Positions 11,750-22,698 are shown, counted from the first letter of the stretch. The stretch is DNA of 64,000 nucleotides from Riptortus pedestris (GCA_019009955.1 CM032230.1:3687001-3751000); one strand, 5' to 3'. Program-made: numbers and translations. Notes: generated by a model not told the origin, from the sequence alone.

Positions 11750-11915
11750 TCGACGGGGGAGGGGGGAAGAAAAAAAAATAATAATAAAATAAGGAAAAGA
11801 GAAAAACAAAGAAATGAATAAATAAAAAAAAGAGAAAAAAAATAAGGAAAAGAGAAAACAAAAAAAATGAATACATTAATAAAAAAACGGTTAAGGGAAA
11901 AAAAAAAAAATAAAG
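11750..11915 (+). repeat. A/G-rich low-complexity tract
   Basis: Nearly all purine, with 'aaaaaataaggaaaagagaa' and near copies of it repeated. It is a degenerate GAAA/AAAT-type simple repeat. Confidence 0.7.
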
Positions 11916-11989
11916 TGTATACAGCCTATTAATGTAGGAAAGAAGCGAGGAGTAGTGTGTGGAAATTGTACATTATTGTGTGTCGTATA

Positions 11990-12650
11990 TATTAAGGTCT
12001 TTTAGATGTCTGATGATTGAGTCTATTACTGTTATCGGTCAAGAGTTCCTGTAAGTCATGTGGAATGTCTAAATTGTTAGTCAATATGTGATGTACAGTT
12101 AATGTTTCGTTACAATGTCTACAAGTCGGTGTGTCCTTGTTTGTCATTAAGTGTTCGTGGGGCAGGAAGGAATTGCTTCGTGTGCTCCTGTTGCTTGATG
12201 GTCATTCCTTAACTGTTTGTTTTATTTTTCTTAGTTCATTGTCGTTTTCCCAAGACTGCTCTTGTGCTATCCCAAGATTGCTGCCACTGCTGGTGTAGTG
12301 CCTTAGTGCATTTGGCTAATACCTCTTGGTGGTCTGTAGAGTTTATGTAAATGTCTGGTTTGTCTACACTTTGCTAATCTGTTATGTCTGTATTTTCCTT
12401 AATGTTTGTATGTCTGGCTAACCATAAAAGACTAATGTGTGTGTTACTTGAGTTTAGCCGGTGAAATTGTTCAAAAATTTTGATAACCAAAGGATTTGTC
12501 AAGTATATGTTGTTGAGTGTATGTAGCGATCTTAATGAATCTGTTGCACAGTACTATTTCATTTTGGCAGTTTTGGACTCTTGACAAGGCTAAAAGGATG
12601 GCCTGAAGCTCAGCTGTATAAGAGATAGATACAAGCTTCAATTTTAGTTG
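11990..12650 (-). pseudogene. non-LTR retrotransposon RNase H and C-terminal remnant
   Basis: On the minus strand one frame reads YTAELQAILLAL near 12596-12625. This is the segment around the catalytic glutamate of the RNase H domain in I/Jockey/R1-type non-LTR retrotransposons. Further downstream (about 12090-12170) another frame reads EHLMTNKDTPTCRHCNETLT followed by VHHILT. This is the C-x2-C ... H motif that follows RNase H in these proteins. Stops and frameshifts lie between the two parts, and the GN(E)xAD segment is not clear. The piece is dead. It lies between the arms of the inverted repeat 11385/12910, so it probably inserted there. Confidence 0.65.
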
Positions 12651-12783
12651 GTAATGTGAATAATATTGTATATTTAAGTTGATTAGAAGCTTGAACTACT
12701 TAAAGTTAGTATAACTGAGTTAAATTTAGATTAAGTAGTTTAAGATTGTAACAAACTTAAATGTACAATATCATTTACATTAT
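12648..12783. repeat. palindromic element of about 135 bp
   Basis: Arms 'aatgtgaataatattgta' / 'tacaatatcatttacatt', 'tttaagtt' / 'aacttaa' and 'cttgaactacttaa' / 'ttaagtagtttaag' are mirror images around a short centre near 12715. It looks like a foldback MITE; an AT-T rich run follows. Confidence 0.55.
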
Positions 12784-13364
12784 TATTATTATTCAAAAGT
12801 TTTTTTATGTATTTTTAGAAATATTTATGTTGTAAAACGTTAGATAGTTCGTTTCCCTTTTTTAGGGATTTGAGGATGTGTTCCAGAAACTTCCTTTCAT
12901 ATCTACTAATATCCTTCAGACAAGTTGAATAATTTATTTAAAAAAAAAAAGAATATTTTTTTTTATGATTTAATGAATTAGGTCTGCGGCTACAGGTTTT
13001 AACCATATTGTTATATCGTTTCTGTAAATGAAGAATTCCAATTTCTCTGCTTGATGCCTTTATTGTTAGATGTTGATGGGAACTGAAAGCCTCTACATGC
13101 TCGCTTTTCCGTTAAAGTGGAAATCAAGAGTTCTCCCAATCCTACGTGACCGGCAATAACAAAATAACATCAGGTTGGCCAAGAATAATCTTATTGCACT
13201 AATAAAAACATCATGTATTCCCATTATATTTTCATTATTATTACTTTTTGATATTGACTATTTTTAATATAACAACTATTTTATTTAAATATTTATTAAA
13301 TGGATTTTGGGGGCTCATATTAGCCGTATAATTACTAATGTCGTTTCAAGCATTGGTATTTGTC

Positions 13365-13540
13365 ATGGAAAGCCTACAGTGGCGACCTGCCCCGCCTGAG
13401 CAATAGTTATTTATTTAGAGACATACTCATTAAACAATAAACATAGTCCCACCCTGGCTAGAAAAGGGTGGTAACCTGTAGATAATCCGTCCCAATTAGC
13501 CACAGCAGCAAAAAGTGGATAATTAATAATAATAATTAGA
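13365..13540 (+). mobile_element. SINE-like element, copy 1
   Basis: Carries the conserved 3' block 'agtcccaccctggctagaa', 'gggtggtaacctgtagataa' and 'cgtcccaattagcc', ending in 'gataattaataataataatt'. The same block occurs at 16905, 38622, 43917 and 61498. The two best copies join it to a tRNA-like head; the head here is poorly preserved. Confidence 0.6.
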
Positions 13541-14300
13541 TTTCATTATCATCTCATGATTCTAATTCCAATTGCATTAAGAAAAACTAATTTGTATTTT
13601 TAATAACGAATTAATAGGAACAAAGTAATTTATATTTTATGTAAAACACAACACACGCCACTTAACCAAGTGGGGAGAATCCTATAAATATATTCCCTCT
13701 ATTCATGTATAATGAACTGAGGGAAAGAAAACAACAATTATTGCTGTACTGATCACCCCGATTAGTATTAGGTCGGCATTAAAAGTAACAAAATAATCTT
13801 TTTCTTTTATGATATCATTCGTAAATATGTCTTGTAATGCGGTAGTTGTATATTTTAAGAAGGAAATATATCACCCTCAAGTAGTCAAGTATTTTGTCAA
13901 AGCTATAATTGTCGAGTGGGTTGTAAAATACAATTGAGCAGTCTTAGATTTCTTTCTTTCTCTTTCGATTAAAAATGTAATACCTCTTAAGCCAGGATTA
14001 TGAGATAAATGACACAATACAATGACATAGTATTTACAGAGCTCCATATAGATACGTATGTCTCATGTCAGGTTTCAGTATTTGATGTCACCAATCTAAT
14101 ATTGTGTACTTAGTTAGCATATTATCTCTTGGATCTACCAAGTACAGCATATCAGTGTTTGGATAGAAATTCACTAATAACAATGTAGGAAGTTTAATTA
14201 GAATTTGGATTGAACGATTAGTTTCTAGAGGAATAATAAGTAAACTGGTAACTGGAACAGTTTTTGAGAAAATTGCTGTCATAATGTCACCGCTATTTCG

Positions 14301-14350
<50 letters not shown>
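14301..14350. repeat. (TA)n microsatellite
   Basis: About 50 nt of perfect TA, flanked on the left by unrecognised sequence (13541-14300) and on the right by 75 nt of possible H1 core remnant. Confidence 0.85.
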
Positions 14351-14354
<4 letters not shown>

Positions 14355-14425
14355 GAGAAATAAGCATAAGTTTCGCTTGGAAAAATTATTATAATTTTTT
14401 GTTAATAATATACGAAAATTCAAAA

Positions 14426-14815
14426 AGTCCGTCACGCAGGGGCTGCGTAAACTTAACAGATTTCTGACGTGCAGGTGTGACACACTTATGATCTCATCTC
14501 ACAATATATATTATATTTCTAAGTATGTGTTGGTGGTTTACTGAAGGCTGAACCCAACAAAATACCAAGAACTCCTTTAATATATGTGCTATGAAATAAA
14601 TCAGTAAAACATCAATTGTAGAGCATCGATAGTTAAAAAAATTATCTCATTAACATTGTTCTATGCTACTCATAATAACGGAAATATTAGGAATTTCCAA
14701 ATCCCCTCCCCTATTCCGCGTCCGGTTTCAGCCATTAACTAATATATATACCAAAGACGTTTCAGATCAAATAAGCAATTTCGACTTAAATCGAATATAT
14801 ATATATATATATATC
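14426..14815 (+). mobile_element. H1 copy, old subfamily, left end to microsatellite
   Basis: A well-kept left end (AGTCCGTCACGCAGGGGCTG) lies inside an A-run. It is followed by the old-subfamily segment ('atctcatctcacaatata', 'ggtggtttactgaaggctga'), a degraded core, and a short (TA)n at 14795-14815 where this copy stops. Confidence 0.65.
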
Positions 14816-15200
14816 GGTTGATATTCATGATAGAGAATAACAAAATTTATTGACAATTTAATTTGAAATAAATTTGGTTATATACTTGTTTTCAATATAA
14901 CGTTTAATAACGGCGGTACTTTCAATTTTCGAAATTTTTACATTTTAAAGCCCCCTCCTCCGGACCAATTCCAGCAGTTAACGAACTTGATCTTTGGTTA
15001 TATATAAACGCTTATATATCGAGTTTAGCTACAATAAGGCAGCAATTGAGACCCCTAGAGGGCTATCAGACAAATATATATATATATACGAGTATATATA
15101 TAAATAAATTTTGGATGAGCCCCATTTTTCTAGGCTCGACGGACATCGAGTAAAAATTCGCTTCACAAGAACATCCTCAATAGCTTATTTTCCTTCTGAG
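14816..15200 (+). mobile_element. H1 core and right arm joined at the microsatellite
   Basis: Immediately after the TA repeat of the preceding copy, a second core begins ('atcggttgatattcatgata'). It runs through 'cagttaacgaacttgatctt', a second TA block (15077-15110) and a decayed right arm ('acatcctcaatagcttattt'). The junction lies inside a TA run, which suggests recombination between microsatellites of two copies. Confidence 0.55.
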
Positions 15201-16165
15201 AGATGGCCACTCTTCCATTCCATTTTCCATGCTGCGGAGGTGGTTATTTTACACACATGTGAATTCAGATGGCCGTTTGTCTAGGATCTGCTTTCAAAAC
15301 TATGTCACGATACTATTGGTTTTTGTGAACTGAATTTATACAAAGATAAAGTGAAGAGATACTATAATATAAATAAAATTAATAAAAAAAAAATGTCATC
15401 ATAAATACACTTTTCTCACTAATGACGGCTCATCACGCCGAATAACAATGGCAGTCTCATTTTTTTCTTCTGTCGGTGGGGAGCATGAATAGAGATGTGG
15501 CGAGGTGGGAGGGATATATCTTGCAAACTACTTCACGCAGATTAAAAATGGCTTTTACACGACACAAATGATGATGGTAGAACAAAAGGGCTTTATTTAA
15601 ATAACAGGGTAATTATGGTGATTGGTCGTGACACGGTCGGTGACTCTCTCATAAAAACCCAACCATTTTTAACAATTCTTCCGCCAGAGCGAGCTGCTGA
15701 ATAATACAGGCTATTAATAATCAAAGAGGACCACAATGCTACATTGCTTCCTTTTGATTTTTCCACAGGTTACAAGCACATTTTATAGCAGATTTAAAAA
15801 CAAAAAAAAATTAACTTTTGAAGAAAATTATATAAAAAAAAAAAATCCATGCGTAAACTAAACAGATTCCCAACCTCAACTCAACTTCGTTTCTCTATTT
15901 CTCTGGCAGAAAAAGCCTATCTTAACAATAAAGAAATGTAAGCTGTATGGGGTTTAGTAAAAAAGGTTCTTAAGTAAATATTGCCTAATATTATATTTAG
16001 TCATACATGAAAAGGATGATTATCAACTATGACATTAATCAAATAAAAACCGCGTAGGTGTATATAAAAATCAAGGTAGAATAACTTCATAATGATCTAC
16101 GAGCATATATCTCGCTCAGTAAAAGTTCTATATAAACATTAATTTGAATTATAGTTTCGAATAAA
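15201..16165. other. unrecognised DNA
   Basis: A region with slightly higher GC at 15220-15700 and no defendable gene, followed by A-rich sequence. No repeat from elsewhere in the window was recognised. Confidence 0.45.
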
Positions 16166-16169
16166 ACGG

Positions 16170-16580
16170 CCCATGTTGCAATATGCAAATATCTCGGTCA
16201 ATATTACAGTTAGACAAAACATGTGTAGAACAACATTTATAGTAATTTACATTTTCTGCAAGGCTAGTTACATATAATTTTCTTATTCGTCACAAAATAA
16301 AGCTGATATTTCATATTTTCGATATTCCTCCTCTCGAACCCCGTCAACCTGTTCGACACATCTCAGCCATTAACGAACGTGATTTTTAGTTTTAGATTGA
16401 AAAACTAAACATTTTAATATCGATTTGGGAATGACAATTGAAAATTGTGACCGTTAGAGCGTATACTTAATTTTTCACGTACGAGCACATACGTCACTTT
16501 TGTCATCTGCTAGGACAGATCGATAGACTGTTCAAAAACATTTATGAAAACGACATCATGTTTGGAGACTTACTGATGAC
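16170..16580 (+). mobile_element. old H1 core and right arm
   Basis: 'atgcaaatatctcggtcaat', 'cagccattaacgaacgtgat', 'gtgaccgttagagcgt' and 'ggacagatcgatagactg' keep the H1 order. The microsatellite and terminal hairpin are gone. Confidence 0.55.
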
Positions 16581-16904
16581 AATTTTAAAAATAAATTAAA
16601 TGTTTTACAATAATTGGTTACATAACATTTCCGATACGATTACACAATAAGGAAGAACTTTTTTATTTTGCCCTGCTTTCCTCTTGGTCTCTTCCAGCTA
16701 CCGAGAAACTTTATTTTACAGAAAATCAAGTATTTTAGTTTTATAAGAGTCACATAGATATCGAGTTTCGTAACGATCTAACAACAATATCGACTTCTGA
16801 CAGAAAAATCTAAATATATATGATTTTTGTAGAAACTCAATTTCGGTGGGCATTTTAGAATTTTTGTGCTATAGAAATGGCTCCGTTGCTGTTACCATGA
16901 GTAC

Positions 16905-17025
16905 TTGAGTAACTACTAGTGAAAGGCTAATTGGGACGGCTCATCTACAGGTAACCACTCTTTTCTGGTGGGCGACTAAGGATATTATTCTTAAATCCTC
17001 ACTAAAGAAATTCATGTTTCCCACT
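16905..17025 (-). mobile_element. SINE-like 3' tail, copy 2
   Basis: The plus strand reads 'ggctaattgggacggctcat', 'ctacaggtaaccactctttt', 'gactaaggat', the reverse complement of the SINE block at 13430-13500. The tRNA-like head is absent; a (TA)n at 17027-17052 follows. Confidence 0.55.
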
Positions 17026-17052
17026 GCATATATATATATATATATATATATA

Positions 17053-17333
17053 TGTCATACCTCTTGGTGGAGACCGTCGTCACTGGCTGATGGTTGAGTA
17101 CCGCTGGCAAGCGCTTTCGATGCGATGGCATCATCTTCAAGCCTGTTGATAGTTGTACTGAGTTGGTTGTCCGTCAGTCAGTGGGTTTTATGCTCTGTTC
17201 ACCGTATTAGTTGTTTACGTTTAGTCCAGATCTGTTTACTTACCACTAAGATCTGTCAAACGAGGGATGTTGATGTTCAGGTAAATTGTTTTCGTGTGGT
17301 GAGTTGTTTACGTTTTAAATCCAGATCTGTTTA
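17053..17333 (-). mobile_element. possible Penelope-like terminal fragment
   Basis: Read on the minus strand: '...cttgaagatgatgccatcgc', 'atcgaaagcgcttgccagcg'. Short 'gaagatg ... tcgaaagcgctt' hairpin-like signals are common at Penelope-like element ends, and a similar one follows the GIY-YIG remnant at 29195-29235. Two copies of a 'ttgtttacgtttt/tagtccagatctgttta' block occur (17206-17242 and 17302-17335). No protein motif is present. The assignment is tentative. Confidence 0.35.
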
Positions 17334-17507
17334 CCCCACCCCCCCCCCCCGGCCACCCCCCCCCCCCCCCCACCCCCCCCCCCCCCCCCCCACCCACAAC
17401 AAACCCCCACACACACCCCCCCCCCCCACCACCCCCCCCCCCCACCCCCCCCCCCCCCCCCCCCCCCACCCCCCACCACCCCCCCCCCCCCACCCCCCCC
17501 CCCCCCC

Positions 17508-17539
<32 letters not shown>

Positions 17540-17555
17540 ACCCCCCCCACCCCCC

Positions 17556-17587
<32 letters not shown>

Positions 17588-17845
17588 ACCCCCCCCCCCC
17601 CCCACCCCCCCCCCCCCCCCCCCCCCCCCCCCCACCCCCCCCCCCCCCCCCCACCCCCACCACCCACCCCACACCCCCCCCCACCCCCCCCCCCCCCCAC
17701 CCCCCCGCACCCCCCCCACCCCCGCCCCCCCCCCCACCCACCCCCCACCACACCCCCCCCCCCCACCGCCCCCCCGCCGCCCCCCCCCCCCCGCCCACCC
17801 CCCCCCCCCCCCCACACCCCCCCCCCCCCACCCCCCCCCCCCCCC
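17334..17845. repeat. poly-C tract of 512 nt
   Basis: Almost pure C, broken mainly by single A and a few G. The three long open frames across it on either strand (poly-Pro/His or poly-Gly) are products of composition, not genes. On the minus strand it is one long G-run with quadruplex potential. It replaces the first 25 nt or so of the H1 copy that begins at 17846. It may be a real C/G tract or a sequencing or assembly artefact. Confidence 0.9.
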
Positions 17846-18393
17846 AAAACTAAGCAGATTTCCCTCTTAAAGTTATAGAATAGAGAAATCTCTGTACGAG
17901 TGTCGAACAGTTACGGAAACGGCAGAACTAGCTTTCGGCAGGAACATAGCTCGTCCGTTACACTTGATAAAAATGCAAATATCTCGGTTAATATTCACGA
18001 TAGAGAATAAATGTATATAACAATATTTACAGTAAGTTTAATTTGCAATAACATTGGTTTTATACAAGTTTTCGATCCAACGTATAGTAACGGAGATATT
18101 TCGAATTTTCGAAATTCCCCCTCTAAACCCCTCCTCCCACAGACCCGATTTCAGCCGTTAACGAACTTGATCTTCCTTTTTACATAAAACGATTAAATAC
18201 TGAGTTTGGTGACGATTAAACCAAAATTGCGACCACTAGAGTGTTAACAGACAAATATATATACAGTTTTGAACGGACCTCATTTTCGTCATCTCCTGGG
18301 TAGGGTCGATGAACATTTGAAAACATTTTTAGAAAATCGCGTCATGAGTACGACCTCAATAGCTGATTACCCTTAAAGGAAATCTGCTAATAA
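17846..18393 (+). mobile_element. H1 element, subfamily 3, left tip replaced by poly-C
   Basis: Begins inside the left arm at 'aaaactaagcagatttccct'. A short subfamily 3 segment ('gagaaatctctgtacgag'), the full core and a very short TA block at 18253-18262 follow. The right arm is 'gttttgaacggacctcattt' to 'ggaaatctgctaa'. The hairpin is slightly eroded (TTACCCTTAAAGG). Confidence 0.75.
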
Positions 18394-18457
18394 AACCAGT
18401 ATCCTATAACTACGCTGAATAGTATACAGCGACTCTATGACCTATCACAGTTACTAA

Positions 18458-19029
18458 AAAGTCCGTCACGCAGGGGCTGCGTAAACTAAGCGGATTTCCC
18501 ACGTGAAGTTTTACAATAGGGAAATATGCCTAATAACAACTGTAGTAGTAAGAAACCTCTAAGCCTAAAACATTATTTAGGGCGTAATAACCCAGTAGTT
18601 TCTAGCCCCAAAAAACAGTTGACCTAACCTCTAAACCTATTCACGAGGGACGAATAGTTATAGAAACGGCCACCAGAGCTCTCGGCGGAAAGTCCGAACA
18701 TAGCCTAGTGACCACACGCAGAATACAAATGCAAATATCTCGGTTAATATTCAAGATACAGAATAAATGTATAGAACAATATTTATAGTAAATGTAATTT
18801 GTAATAAGATTTATTCTATACGATTGTTCGATCCGACGCATAATAACGGAGATATTTTGAATTTTCAAAAATCCCCCCTCTAAACCCCCCTCCCACTGGT
18901 CCGATTTCAGCCATTAACGAACTTGATCTTCCTTTTTACATAAAACGATTAAATTCCGAGTTTGGTAAAGATCAAATAAGAATTGTGACCGCTAGAGCGA
19001 TAACAGACAAATATATGTATATCTATCTA

Positions 19030-19089
<60 letters not shown>
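18458..19089 (+). mobile_element. H1 element, subfamily 1, ends at its microsatellite
   Basis: The left end is intact. The full subfamily 1 segment includes 'gggcgtaataacccagtagt' and 'agctctcggcggaaagtccg'. The core then runs into a long TATC/TA block (19012-19089). The right arm is missing: another left end begins at the next base. Confidence 0.8.
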
Positions 19090-19247
19090 GTCCGTCACGC
19101 AGGGGCTGCGTAAACTAAGCAGATTTCCCACGTGAAGTTTTACAATAGAGAAATCTGCCTAATAACAACTGTAATAGTAAGAAACCTCTAAACCTAAAAA
19201 ACATTATTTAGGGCGTAATAACCCAGTAGTTTCTAGCCCAAAAAAGT
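19090..19247 (+). mobile_element. H1 element, subfamily 1, first part (split by insertion)
   Basis: Left end, then the subfamily 1 segment up to 'agtttctagccc' plus A-run. The sequence that should follow ('acagttaacctaacctctaa') appears only at 20253, after a complete subfamily 2 copy. Confidence 0.85.
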
Positions 19248-20065
19248 CCGTCACGCAGGGGCTGCGTAAACTAAGCAGATTTCCCTCGTGAAGTTTAGTA
19301 ATAGATAAATATACATACTGCTAACACAACACCGTGAATAAATACAAACGGAAATAAGAAATGTTTCATCCAATTTCAATAGCCTGCCGACAGGAAGCGT
19401 TAGGTTAGAAATGTAAACAAACGGGTCCCGCCTCACACCGGAAAGAAAACAATTACTGAAATATATCAGAATATAACACATTAATTTTATTGAGAACTAT
19501 TTACTATATCTAGTACTGTAATTAATAATAAGTAAGAATAATTGTTATCTCAATCAATAAAATTTTAGTAGTCCAAAACTTTAAGATGGGGGGGGGAGTC
19601 ACCAGAGCATATTTGCATGTATCTCGTATAATAAAGGTCTCTTGAATACAATTTTTGGTATTTAAACTTCCAATAATGTGATTTATTATGTATCAGAGTA
19701 TTGTTTACGTAACATGAGTAGAAGTGGCGGTTTGCTGAAAACTGAAAAATGCAAATATCTCGGTTAATATTCAAGATAGAGAATAAATGTATATAACAAT
19801 ATTTATAGTAAATGTTATTTGTAATAACATTGATTCTGTATAATTTTTTTGGTTTGACGTATAGTAACGGAGATATTTCGAATTTTCGAAAATCCTCCCC
19901 TCTAAAACCCCCCCTCCCACTGGTCCGATTTCAGCCGTTAACGAACTTGATCTTTCTTTTTACATAAAACGCTTAAATATAAAGTTTGGTAAGGATTAAA
20001 CAAAAAATTGAGACCGCTAGAGCGTTAACACACAAATATATATATAGATAGATAGATAGATGTAT

Positions 20066-20112
<47 letters not shown>

Positions 20113-20252
20113 TATATATATACAGTTTTGAACGGACCTCATTTTCGTCATCTACTAGGTAGGATCGATGGACATTTGAAGAAATATGTCGAAAATTCCG
20201 TCATGAGTACAACCTCAATAGCTGATTTCCCTTAAGGGAAATCTGCTAAAAC
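19248..20252 (+). mobile_element. H1 element, subfamily 2, complete, nested
   Basis: The best reference copy, about 1.0 kb. Left end GTCCGTCACGCAGGGGCTGC; hairpin ACGCAG-GGG-CTGCGT; subterminal AGCAGATTTCCC. The subfamily 2 segment carries 'cctgccgacaggaagcg' and a run of G at 19587-19597. Then comes the core and a GATA/TA microsatellite (about 20035-20121). The right arm is 'gttttgaacggacctcattt'. The right hairpin is GATTTCCC-TTAA-GGGAAATC followed by TGCTAAAA. It carries no long coding frame. It sits in an A6 run of the surrounding subfamily 1 copy without a visible target duplication. Confidence 0.88.
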
Positions 20253-20671
20253 AGTTAACCTAACCTCTAAACCTATTCACGAGGGACGAATAGTTATAGA
20301 AACGGCCGCCAGAGCTCTCGGCGGAAAGTCCGAACATAGCCTACCACACGCAGAATACAAATGCAAATATCTCGGTTAATATTCAAGATAGAGAATAAAT
20401 GCATATAACAATATTTATAGTAAATTTAATTTGCAATAAGATTTCTTTCTATACAATTTTTCGATCCGATGCATAATAACGGAGATATTTCGAATTTTTG
20501 AAAATCCCCCCCCTCTAAACCCCCCCTCCCACTGGTCCGATTTCAGCCGTTAACGAACTTGATCTTTCTTTTTACATAAAACGATTAAATACCGAGTTTG
20601 GTGACGATTAAACAAAAATTGCGACCGCTAGATTGTTAACAGACAAATAAATATATATATATATATATATA

Positions 20672-20753
<82 letters not shown>

Positions 20754-20894
20754 TAGATATATATATATAGTTTTGAACGGACCTCATTTTCGTCATCTCC
20801 TGGGTAGGATCGATGGACATTTGAGGAAATTTTTCGAAAATCGCGTCATGAGTACGACCTCAATAGCTGATTTCCCTTAAGGGAAATCTGCTAA
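20253..20894 (+). mobile_element. H1 element, subfamily 1, second part
   Basis: Resumes exactly where 19090-19247 stopped, at 'cagttaacctaacctctaaa'. It carries the remaining segment, core, a long TA block with TGTCTA interruptions (20648-20769) and an intact right hairpin ending CTAAAA. The next base begins another left end. Confidence 0.85.
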
Positions 20895-21322
20895 AAAGTC
20901 CGTCACGCAGGGGCTGCGTAAAGTAAGCAGATTTCCCACGTGAAGTTTTACAATAGAGAAATCTCTAGACGAGAGCCGTCTCTCTATACGTTCGTTATCG
21001 GCCCACATTTAATAAAAATGCCAATATCTCGGTTAATAATCAAGATAGAGAATAAATGTATAGAACAATATTTATAGTAAATTTAATTTGCAGTTAGATT
21101 GGATCTACACAATTTGTTTATCTGACGTATCGTAACGGAGATATTTTGAATTTTCAAAAAACCTCTCCTCTAAACCCCCCCCCCTCCCCCTGGTCCGATT
21201 TCAGCCGTTAACGAACTTGATCTTTCTTTTTACATAAAACGACTAAATATTGAGTTTGGTAACGATTAAACAATAATTGCGACCGCTAGAGCGGTAACAG
21301 ACAAATATATAGATAGATAGGT

Positions 21323-21388
<66 letters not shown>

Positions 21389-21514
21389 TTTTGAACGGAC
21401 CTCATTTTCGTCATCTCCTGAGTAGGATCGATGGACATTTGAAGAAAAATTTCGAAAATCGCGTCATGAGTACAACCTCAATAGCTGATTTCCCTTAAGG
21501 GAAATCTGCTAATA
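20895..21514 (+). mobile_element. H1 element, subfamily 3, complete
   Basis: Abuts the right end of the previous copy head-to-tail. Left end, then a short subfamily 3 segment ('ctctagacgagagccgtctc'), core, GATA/TA microsatellite (21307-21385), right arm and a perfect terminal hairpin ending CTAATAAA. About 620 nt. Confidence 0.85.
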
Positions 21515-21559
21515 AATGGAGTATGTGCATATGAAAAAAATAACTAATTGTACCAACTA

Positions 21560-21896
21560 CAAAAACAACTAATGGACTAATAAAGAAAATATTTCGAATT
21601 TTTTATTTCACTCACCTATGAACCCAAAAAGGCCGTTAACAACTTTATCTTTCATTTTCTGATAAAAGTTTAAATTTAAACGTTCGTTTTTATTAAACGT
21701 TCGGTATGAACATCTGGAAATTGCGATCACCGAACTAAGAAACATTCTTCAGACAAGTATAGTTACGAAATTTTAAAATTCCAACTGATTTTATCGGCAC
21801 TCATTTATGTTGATTCGCGAAGGTTAGTTTTTTTTTTAATTTTCTCATGTTAGCAACCTCAATAGCAATTTTCCCCCAAAAGAAACCCCGCTAAAA
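21560..21896 (+). mobile_element. old H1 core and right arm
   Basis: Weak but ordered matches: 'aaaatatttcgaatttttta', 'ggccgttaacaactttatct', 'attgcgatcaccgaac', 'agcaacctcaatagcaattt', 'ccccgctaaaag'. The microsatellite is lost. Confidence 0.5.
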
Positions 21897-22355
21897 GGCC
21901 GATATAAAAGGCTAATACTAAAAGAAATAGTACGGGCATTATTGGCCAATGGAAATTTCCAATACGGGGCAGGAGCGGCTGGCCGATTGCATTATTTAAT
22001 TCCAATAAAAGCCCCCCTTGCTTTTATAGGCGAATAGCCACTACAATTAGCAGCTCCAGTAAAAGCAGACAAGCATGGAAGCTAGAGCATAAAAGCAGCG
22101 CCTAAGCATAAAGGCGGCTCATAAGCCTTCATCCCATTACTCCAAGCAAGCTGAGGACTTCAATACAATATCCATTAATAGAATTAAACTATACAAGATC
22201 AGATCTAAACCACATACATTCCCATTGTCCCATCAGCTCTACCGTTTAAAGCAAAACTGAGAAATACCTTAATTAATTAATGTCTTTATGCTGGATACAA
22301 AACGTAAAATCACTATTAATGAAATATTCATATTTCTACTCAAACTATTCAAGCT
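21897..22355. other. unrecognised DNA
   Basis: Higher GC than its surroundings, with short direct repeats such as 'ataaaagc' and 'agcataaaggcggctcata'. No coding motif or known repeat. Confidence 0.4.
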
Positions 22356-22514
22356 TTTTAGCATATTTCCCTTGAAGTAATTCACCTATTGAGGTTGTGC
22401 TCATGATGCGATTTTCGAAAACGTTCTAAAAAATTCCATCGATCCTATCAAGAAGATAACGACAATGTGGTCAAATTAAAATAAAGACGTATATAACTTG
22501 TCCTCTAGTCAGAA
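22356..22514 (-). mobile_element. old H1 right arm (first half of a split copy)
   Basis: The plus strand reads 'tttagcatatttcccttgaa', 'tattgaggttgtgctcatga', 'ccatcgatcctatcaa' and a trace of 'ctctagtcagaattttt'. The matching core resumes at 24181. Two younger copies lie between. Confidence 0.6.
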
Positions 22515-22641
22515 TTTTTAGCAGATTTCCCTTAAGGGAAATCAGCTATTGAGGTTGTACTCATGACGGAATTTTCGACATTTTTCTTCAAATGTCCATC
22601 GATCCTACCTAGTAGATGACAAAAATGAGGTCCGTTCAAAA

Positions 22642-22698
<57 letters not shown>

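Larger units (their letters stand above)
11385..12910. mobile_element. segment bounded by inverted repeats of about 115 bp
   Basis: The stretch 11385-11505 ('agtagatatgaaa', 'tttctggaacacaccctca', 'aaaaaagggaaacgaacta') reappears as its reverse complement at 12798-12910, with roughly 85-90% agreement by eye. The enclosed 1.3 kb holds an A/G-rich tract, a dead RNase H remnant and a small palindrome. It may be a transposon with long terminal inverted repeats that was later invaded, or two R3-type copies in opposite orientation. Confidence 0.5.

Noticed and set aside
17125..17853. Long open frames with poly-proline or poly-glycine products on both strands
   Set aside because: They exist only because a C/G tract has no stop codons; no conserved residues or coding context.
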